A stretch of DNA of 64,000 nt, from NCBI GenBank assembly GCA_043777375.1, contig JAYWHX010000196.1:1-64000 (forward strand), given 5' to 3'. The stretch comes from TH-plancto1 sp043777375. Its GTDB lineage: Bacteria > Planctomycetota > Planctomycetia > Planctomycetales > Planctomycetaceae. Each line of letters begins with the position of its first letter. Position 1 is the first letter of the stretch. This document shows, in pieces, positions 58,702-64,000 of the stretch. The notes beneath the pieces are model-generated. The model ran no database searches, was not told the origin of the DNA, and saw only the letters and a list, made by a program, of their open reading frames with translations. The position numbers and the translations under genes were made by a program.

Positions 58702-60216
58702 CTATTGCTGCGAAAACGCAACCCACACCCAGTTCTGACCACTTGCAAACGGTTCTCCGCTACGGATCACAATGCAGTCACAGACCAGACCGTTTGCTTT
58801 GCCGCCAGTCCTCAAGCCATTGATGAAAAAGTTGTCCTGAAGAACTTTCTCATAGTGAGTGTTGAACGAGCCGGTGAACTTGCTCTGCCCGAATAACTCT
58901 TCGAGCATGTTGTCGTGGGGAGCCGTCGATCCGCCGACAAACGTTTGCAAGCTCTTGCCGACAAGCCCGGATGCCCATTCGGCGGTTTGCACATCGCCCA
59001 AGGCGTGAAATACTTTGGTAAAGTTCGTGAGCAGAGCGTCAGCTTGATGCTTGCCGGTATCACCCTTGAGTGCCGCGTAGTAGCTGTGAACGGACTGGCT
59101 GAGAAAAATCATCGCGCCGTTGTGACTACGGCACTGTGCGAGGTAGTGAGCATCGTGACTGTTCACAAATTGCTGGGCCTCGTCGCACCAGATGACATTG
59201 ATCGAATCCGCTTCGTCCGTATGCCGCCGAAGCACGGCCTTCTGCGTCAGGTATTTCCAGCCTGCCGCTATGAAGTTGCCGATGTCGCCCCATTCTGCGG
59301 GAGCCATATCGACCAGCACCCATTTGCCCGCGAACATGTCTTCCGGAGTGACGTTCGTCGTCGTGGACACCAGTTCGCGGACAACTCCGACATTGAACTG
59401 ATGCAAGATCCCCATTACGCCCGTCATAATGGAAGAGCGTGTCCGGTCGGACATCGCGGGAAACTCACTTAGCCAGTAGTCTTTGGCCAAGTCGAAGTCG
59501 TGCTGCTGCATTGGCGACTTGTGTTTCTCGAAGGCCGCCTTGAGGCACTGGTTGTGGAATCCGGCTTGCCACTCGGCCGTGCCGATCACACCCGGATTCA
59601 TCGCCGCCGTGCTGATGAACTTCTGAAGCTCCGGCGCTCCGATTTTGCCCGTCGCCAGCTTGACCACTTCAACCGCGTTGAAAATCATGCGGGATTGTTC
59701 CGCTTCCCAAAAGTCAGCATTCTCCCCGCCCTTGCTGTCGTTGCTCCGAAGCGTCTCTCCGATCACGGTGATGCAGCGCGTAATGTTCCGTGTATGTCCG
59801 CCTGCCCGCATTTCGTAATCGAGGAAGTTGAAGCGAAGAGGATGCTCAGGCGAGAACACGAGCAGGTCATCGCTACGCCCCGCAGCCGCAAAGATGGAGC
59901 GCCACATACCGGCATCTTCCGGCTTGGCCGCGAGGATCAAACCGCCACTGTTGCCGTGTCTGACGACGGCGTTTGCCAGTGCTTTCCCGCTGGAGCTTGT
60001 CTTGCCGGAACCCGTTCGCCCGAAGATTGCTACGCCGCCATTAAGCAGGTCATGGACGGTGAAAGCGTCGTTCTCACTCCACCACAGCAGCACAGATGCC
60101 AGCGAGTCTTTAACGGGGGCGACGCCTGCCCTGATGGCCTGGTGTCGCCGAATGGCGTAAGTGGCTGCCAGGAGCAGAGCCAGGAACATCAGGCCGTAAA
60201 CATGTTGATCGGTCAT
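58702..60216 (-). CDS. VirD4/TraG-like type IV coupling ATPase
   Basis: 504 residues. An N-terminal membrane helix (YGLMFLALLLAATYAI) precedes the RecA-like motor: Walker A IFGRTGSGKTSSSGKAL (near 66) and Walker B NVIWCDEAQQF (near 345), with LILAAKPEDAG and SQSVHSYYAAL as other conserved stretches. Coupling proteins of this type feed relaxase-bound DNA or protein to a conjugation channel. No relaxase or channel genes are visible in the window, so the element may use those of another plasmid or keep them beyond the edge. Confidence 0.88.
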   Translation of the reverse strand: MTDQHVYGLMFLALLLAATYAIRRHQAIRAGVAPVKDSLASVLLWWSENDAFTVHDLLNGGVAIFGRTGSGKTSSSGKALANAVVRHGNSGGLILAAKPEDAGMWRSIFAAAGRSDDLLVFSPEHPLRFNFLDYEMRAGGHTRNITRCITVIGETLRSNDSKGGENADFWEAEQSRMIFNAVEVVKLATGKIGAPELQKFISTAAMNPGVIGTAEWQAGFHNQCLKAAFEKHKSPMQQHDFDLAKDYWLSEFPAMSDRTRSSIMTGVMGILHQFNVGVVRELVSTTTNVTPEDMFAGKWVLVDMAPAEWGDIGNFIAAGWKYLTQKAVLRRHTDEADSINVIWCDEAQQFVNSHDAHYLAQCRSHNGAMIFLSQSVHSYYAALKGDTGKHQADALLTNFTKVFHALGDVQTAEWASGLVGKSLQTFVGGSTAPHDNMLEELFGQSKFTGSFNTHYEKVLQDNFFINGLRTGGKANGLVCDCIVIRSGEPFASGQNWVWVAFSQQ

Positions 60217-60262
60217 TGCCGTTTTCCTTTAGTTTGGTGTGGCCGATAGCCCACCGGTGAAA

Positions 60263-61054
60263 TCAACTCCCTGCCTTTGCCTTGTCCTTCATCACCGCGC
60301 TGAACGTCTTCGCGTCGAGTCCTTGGTCACGAGCTTTCTTCGCTTCCTTCTGCGCCTCGCCCAACGCTTCAATCAGGTCGTCGAGCGAAAGCTCCTCACC
60401 GGAAACCACGATGCCCACGCCGGACGGCAGCGGGCACGCGATACGCTTGACCCGTACTTGCGGTGAAGAATCTCGCTTCTGTTTGCGGACGTGTTCGGCC
60501 AGACCGTCCCGCGATGTCCCGGACAATTTCAATCGCAGCAACTCACCTTGCTGCTCCGCCGGGGCGCGGCTGATCTCGTAAGCGGCAGTGATGCCGATTT
60601 GCCCCTGCTCCAACGCCTTCTGCGCTTCGGGAATGCACTTCGACGGCGACAGGTACTTCGTGACCGTCGATTCACTGAGCTTGAGGTGAGAGGCGAGATC
60701 CTTGTTGGTCCAGCGTTGATTGAGGAACAGGAGTTCCGCACATGCCTGCCACTTCTCCGAATCCCGAAGGTCTTCGCGATGCAGATTCTCGCTGAGCTGA
60801 AAGATTCGGAGTTGCAACTCCGTCATCGGCTCGTCAGTGATGATGACCATGAGTTCGGGCAGTCCGACCAGTGTCGCGGCCCGGAGCCGACGCTCTCCTG
60901 CGATGAGCCATCCGTCTTCGCGGGCGAGGACCGGCTGAAGTTGTTTGACCTTGAGCGATTCGCCGAGTTGGCGGAGGTCCGCCTCCTCGAAGTGCTTTCT
61001 CGCCTGCGGGCCGACCTTGAACCAACCGAGCGGTTTGAATGAGAGAGTTGCCAT
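60263..61054 (-). CDS. ParB/RepB-like DNA-binding protein
   Basis: 263 residues. The ParB/Srx nuclease-fold N-terminus (LGESLKVKQLQPVLARE, LIAGERRLRAATLVGL with the GERRxRA motif, FQLSENLHREDL) is followed by the HTH (WTNKDLASHLKLSESTVTKY) and a Lys-rich C-terminus. It lies 46 bases upstream of the coupling ATPase on the same strand. No ParA partner is seen, so it may regulate or stabilise the element rather than partition it. Confidence 0.88.
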   Translation of the reverse strand: MATLSFKPLGWFKVGPQARKHFEEADLRQLGESLKVKQLQPVLAREDGWLIAGERRLRAATLVGLPELMVIITDEPMTELQLRIFQLSENLHREDLRDSEKWQACAELLFLNQRWTNKDLASHLKLSESTVTKYLSPSKCIPEAQKALEQGQIGITAAYEISRAPAEQQGELLRLKLSGTSRDGLAEHVRKQKRDSSPQVRVKRIACPLPSGVGIVVSGEELSLDDLIEALGEAQKEAKKARDQGLDAKTFSAVMKDKAKAGS

Positions 61055-61179
61055 CGTCTTCTCCTTTTCTTCCCGGCTGCTGGAAGAACAGCCGAAAAAG
61101 GGCTACAATTGCCTATGGTTCTTGAGTTTCCATCTCGCCTTGCCTGTCCTTCAGGCTGGTACTGAAATGGTAAACGCGG

Positions 61180-61216
61180 CCCGTGGAAGGGTCTTTCCAG
61201 CCAACCGGAAGCGAAC
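61180..61216. repeat. Dispersed repeat, copy B
   Basis: Identical 19-base and 10-base blocks to copy A (61180-61198 and 61207-61216), same orientation and 8-base spacing. It sits between the divergent ParB-like and XRE regulator genes, overlapping the longest possible start of the latter, so it could be an operator; the match with copy A inside an ORF speaks against a purely regulatory role. Confidence 0.8.
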
Positions 61217-62502
61217 AGGAATCCAACCGGAGTTCCGAAGGCAACCTGCCCAGAAATGAGCTAGAAGTGATTCAGACGGCCAAACCAAGCGCCCGGAAGG
61301 GCGTGATCCGCAGGCTTCGCGAAGCGAAGGGATGGAGCCAGCAGGCACTTGCCGACAAGGCCATCGTCTCGTTCAAGACGATCAGCAGCTTGGAGCAGGG
61401 CAAACGCGCTCAACTGAGTACCTTCCGGAAGGTAGCCGAGAAATTGGATGTAGAACCGGGAGAGTTGATCGAGCAAGACGACCCTGAACCACCATCGGAC
61501 ACACCGCCGAACACGCCACCCGCCACCAGCCAAGAGAAGCAGGTCAAGATCACGCTGCTGATCGAGATCGGGCTTACGGTTACTCTTACGCTCTCAATCC
61601 CTTTCGAGGATTTCGACGAAACGGAAGGAATTGACCGCGTGAGCGCATTCCTGAAGGCGGTTATCAACAGCAAGAACGCAATTCCAATCACCGACGTTGG
61701 ACCCGGCAGCGTGAAGCTAACGATGCTGGTAGACGAAGAAGACGCCCCTCGCCTTATGCAGGCATTTGCTGACCATAAGTTGGATGCGATCCAGGCGACC
61801 GAGCTCAGCATCCCTCGCAAAGTAGCATTGCTCTTCGTTGCCGCCAGCGGGGCTCAGGGATCAGTCAATCCCATCGACTTGTCCGTGCTTCCGGACGATG
61901 CGTTCATGCTGGCGATGAAACGCTTCCAGGCTGCCGGAATTGACGTGGCGATTGCCGGCGATGACCTCATAACTCTCAAATGGACCAAAAACGCGGGCAC
62001 ATCGACTGCTGAAAACTTCCTATTCATCTCTGACAATCCTTCCTCGATGTGGCACACCATAGAGATTGCGCAAACAGAACTACTCCCTCCCTCGTTTCCG
62101 TGCTCAATCACGCTTCGCCTCAAACCGAACGAACGCAACGGGGATAGTTCTGCCGTGCTGGGGGAACGTCTGGAATCCCTATGCCTGAACCACGAACTGC
62201 TCCGGCCCAAAGTTAGCCGCGTGAACCCCACGCCTGTTTGGTCGGGCGAAGTCGCACTTGAAATTGCGTCTGCCGAAGACCTCCGTGCCATGTCGGAGGT
62301 TGTGCTTAATGGGTTTTGTGGCCAGCCCCTGACATTGGTAACCAAAAGGACCGATACGTCCTTGGGTACGGACTTAACGATTGAGGCCACGACGAACCTG
62401 TCGGCAGGCGAATGGGAATCCGTTGCCAAGAAACTCGGGAACGCCCTCGGACTGGCTATAGATCTCCCGAATACTAACTCGCCATCGGAGAAGGAGTGGT
62501 AA
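61183..62502 (+). CDS. XRE-family regulator with large C-terminal domain
   Basis: 439 residues from GTG 61183, but that start lies in the dispersed repeat; GTG 61267 or 61303 are alternatives that keep the HTH intact. The XRE helix-turn-helix (LREAKGWSQQALADKAIVSF, TISSLEQGKRAQ) lies at about 43-97. A Pro-rich linker and a long C-terminal region follow, with two similar-looking stretches of alternating strands and helices (KITLLIEIGLTVTLTLSIPF; LPPSFPCSITLRLKPNE). The latter is of unknown function, perhaps a signal-binding part. It probably controls the divergent ParB-coupling genes. Confidence 0.7.
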   Translation: MEGSFQPTGSEQESNRSSEGNLPRNELEVIQTAKPSARKGVIRRLREAKGWSQQALADKAIVSFKTISSLEQGKRAQLSTFRKVAEKLDVEPGELIEQDDPEPPSDTPPNTPPATSQEKQVKITLLIEIGLTVTLTLSIPFEDFDETEGIDRVSAFLKAVINSKNAIPITDVGPGSVKLTMLVDEEDAPRLMQAFADHKLDAIQATELSIPRKVALLFVAASGAQGSVNPIDLSVLPDDAFMLAMKRFQAAGIDVAIAGDDLITLKWTKNAGTSTAENFLFISDNPSSMWHTIEIAQTELLPPSFPCSITLRLKPNERNGDSSAVLGERLESLCLNHELLRPKVSRVNPTPVWSGEVALEIASAEDLRAMSEVVLNGFCGQPLTLVTKRTDTSLGTDLTIEATTNLSAGEWESVAKKLGNALGLAIDLPNTNSPSEKEW

Positions 62503-62511
62503 TCCTTCTCC
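62487..62511 (+). terminator. Hairpin over the stop codon of the XRE gene
   Basis: GGAGAAGGA (62487-62495) and TCCTTCTCC (62503-62511) form a perfect 9-bp stem whose loop holds the TAA stop. It probably ends the regulator transcript. The following 260 bases up to the AlpA-type gene hold no other clear feature. Confidence 0.55.
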
Positions 62512-62775
62512 TCTTGAAGAAGAAAGTGGCGTGTAGTGCCGGATGAGGGATGTTGCCGAAAGCAAATGCTTTGGCAAGGTGTGGCTTCACACGGTTTGAT
62601 CACTTGAGGAAACTGGCTCTCAGTGCGATTCTCCGAGACATTTGCGTGCCACCCATGATATAATCGGGGGAATAGACAAAGATGCCAGACTAACTCAAGG
62701 TATGGATTCTCAGACGAGAGCCGGAGAATTGACAAGGTTAGAGTTTGGGACGTGGGGACAGAAAAAGACGTTGAT

Positions 62776-62979
62776 ATGCAAGATATTCCACAAACGGGGT
62801 TTTTACGATTGCCACAAGTGTTGAGCGTTATTCCGCTCGGCAAAACGAGTTGGTGGGAAGGTGTGAGATCAGGGCGCTTTCCGAAGCCGGTTAAGTTGTC
62901 GGCCCGATGCACGGCTTGGCGCGCTGAGGACATTCGGGAGTTAATAAAAGACATTTGTGATCGATCGCCAAAGAACTAG
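62776..62979 (+). CDS. AlpA-family excisionase/regulator
   Basis: 67 residues from ATG 62776 (GTG 62752 would add 8). The pattern FLRLPQVLSVIPLGKTSWWE, then VRSGRFPKPVKLSARCTAWR and EDIRELI is the AlpA-type winged HTH that controls P4-type integrases and acts in excision. It lies 330 bases upstream of the integrase, in the same direction, which fits a role in integrase control. Confidence 0.9.
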   Translation: MQDIPQTGFLRLPQVLSVIPLGKTSWWEGVRSGRFPKPVKLSARCTAWRAEDIRELIKDICDRSPKN

Positions 62980-63307
62980 CGCCAATCGTTGTCGCTTATC
63001 CGGCTTGCAAGCATGACCTGTAAAGTCCGCTCACCGATTTGTTGGCTAGGGGTATAAATGTGGGGTATCTGTTTCTTTGAGCATCTGGGATCGCAAAGAA
63101 CATCAACCGGTTACCCAATAAATGTGGCTATCGTTGGGGTCACCACTTTATTGGACGCGTTCGTCCGCTACAGTCCGCCAAATTAGCCTGAGAGCCATTG
63201 TTGAACCGATGGACAGTCTTTAGCGTCCGACGTTATTCGTTGACATTCGCCTAAAAACTGGGGTATATCTGCGTTGAGATACCCCATTAGATAGCTGAAT
63301 GTACCCC
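62980..63307. promoter_or_regulatory. Integrase upstream region with GGGGTAT repeats
   Basis: No gene in 328 bases. GGGGTAT occurs at 63049-63055, 63062-63068 and 63260-63266, and inverted (ATACCCC) at 63279-63285, with a shorter GTACCCC at 63301-63307 directly before the integrase ATG. The pair GGGGTATATC (63260-63269) / GAGATACCCC (63276-63285) is a 10-bp dyad with one mismatch. These may be integrase arm-type sites or operator sites for the AlpA protein. No tRNA-like attachment site is recognised. Confidence 0.55.
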
Positions 63308-64000
63308 ATGCCAGTTTCTCTCTCGGACGCAAGAGTTCGCAACGCCAAACCAAAACAAAAACCATACAAGATAGCAGACGGTGAAGGCTTATTCCTTTTA
63401 GTCACGCCATCCGGCAGCAAATACTGGCGGCTGAAGTACTTCTTTGCGGGAAAGGAAAAGCTCTTGGCATTGGGAGTTTACCCTGAAATTACTCTAGCTG
63501 ACGCCCGAGAGCGGCGTGCGCAAGCCCGTAAGGTACTTGCCGCCGGGAGCGATCCTGGGGAGACAAGAAAAGAGGCCAAGCGGGTGGCGACGTTAAAGGA
63601 TGCCCACGCATTTGAGGTGATCGCACGCGAGTGGTTTGAAAAGCGCAAACACGAATGGGCATCAAGTTCCGCTAATACCATGCTCGCCCGTCTCGAACAA
63701 CATATGCTTCCGAAGCTGGGCCAGAGGCCGATTGCTAGCATCACGGCACCGGAAGTTCTTGCCATGCTTCGAGTGGTGGAAGACAGGGGTAATCTGGAAA
63801 CAGCCCGGCGGGTGATGCAGATGTCCGGGCAAATCTTTATGTACGCCATCGCGACCGGACGGGCCGAACGAAACCCGGTTCCTGATTTGCGAGGTGCGCT
63901 AAAAACCCCGGTCGTTAAGCATCATTCCTTTCTGCAAGCCAGTGAAGTGCCCCTTTACCTGAGAAAGTTGGAGAACTATGACGGCAGCCTACTAACCAAG
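63308..64000 (+). CDS. int: P4-type tyrosine integrase (partial, runs off the edge)
   Basis: 231 residues from ATG 63308 to the window end. The N-terminal DUF4102 arm-binding domain is complete (LSDARVRNAKPKQKPYKIAD, GEGLFLLVTPSGSKYWRL, LALGVYPEITLADARERRAQ), followed by the core-binding SAM-like domain (FEVIAREWFEKRKHEWASSS, GQIFMYAIATGRAERNPVPD). The catalytic domain lies beyond the edge. This integrase and the serine recombinase give the region two unrelated integration enzymes. Confidence 0.95.
   Translation, partial: MPVSLSDARVRNAKPKQKPYKIADGEGLFLLVTPSGSKYWRLKYFFAGKEKLLALGVYPEITLADARERRAQARKVLAAGSDPGETRKEAKRVATLKDAHAFEVIAREWFEKRKHEWASSSANTMLARLEQHMLPKLGQRPIASITAPEVLAMLRVVEDRGNLETARRVMQMSGQIFMYAIATGRAERNPVPDLRGALKTPVVKHHSFLQASEVPLYLRKLENYDGSLLTK

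Noticed and set aside
62980..63307. tRNA gene or tRNA-derived attachment site before the integrase
   Set aside because: P4-type integrases often use tRNA genes, but no cloverleaf or T-loop GGTTCGA-like sequence is present in this gap.

Overview
The window is GC-rich, densely coding bacterial DNA, most likely from a planctomycete. This is inferred from the type of DUF3987 primase, the collagen-like phage fibre, the recombinase style and the frequent GTG/TTG starts; no rRNA or tRNA is present to confirm it. Most of it is accessory DNA: a tailed-phage gene block, a metal-resistance cluster, a defence-like island and one end of an integrative element.

Phage block, about 1-27.6 kb. The left edge shows the tail of a probable IS630-type transposase fused against a 5'-truncated primase (PriCT + DUF3987). 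Small genes and a ParB-domain DNA methyltransferase follow, then three leftward genes (HNH nuclease, HARE-HTH protein, small protein). The rightward structural operon then runs in lambda/HK97 order: small terminase-like ORF, large terminase, portal, fused protease-major capsid protein, decoration protein, head-tail joining proteins, a probable lysis/membrane cassette (small membrane protein, papain-like peptidase, trypsin-thioredoxin membrane protein), tail tube, tail-assembly chaperone with an out-of-frame T extension, tape measure, distal tail protein, a 1252-residue fibre with cysteine-rich repeats and a collagen-like shaft, and a glycosyltransferase-methyltransferase fusion. Many of these genes overlap by 1-11 bases. 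I see no phage integrase or repressor.

Metal resistance, about 27.7-39.5 kb. A leftward TolC-like lipoprotein gene diverges from a rightward set: His-rich exported protein, RND periplasmic adaptor, RND pump, lipoprotein, small DUF3147-like membrane protein, ChrA chromate transporter, a ChrB protein split into three cistrons with the C-terminal domain duplicated, and a Tat-exported Fe/Mn superoxide dismutase. Together they would export a metal cation, export chromate and deal with oxidative stress at the envelope.

Defence-like island, about 39.7-54.1 kb, all leftward. It holds (a) a SacI-type restriction endonuclease with an N4-type methyltransferase, bracketed by a full response regulator and a truncated copy of that regulator's C-terminus; (b) an operon of SMC-like ATPase, HEAT-repeat histidine kinase and response regulator; (c) a tightly overlapping three-gene set (four-helix membrane protein, 1118-residue TPR-PIN protein, 679-residue unknown protein) preceded by a small HTH gene and 21-bp tandem repeats. 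Sets (b) and (c) are the best candidates for poorly described systems.

Integrative element, about 54.2-64 kb. It holds a large serine recombinase, small membrane/zinc-ribbon/DNA-binding proteins with strong Shine-Dalgarno sites, a VirD4/TraG-like coupling ATPase, a ParB-like protein, an XRE regulator, an AlpA-type regulator and the start of a P4-type tyrosine integrase that runs off the right edge. No relaxase or type IV secretion channel is visible.
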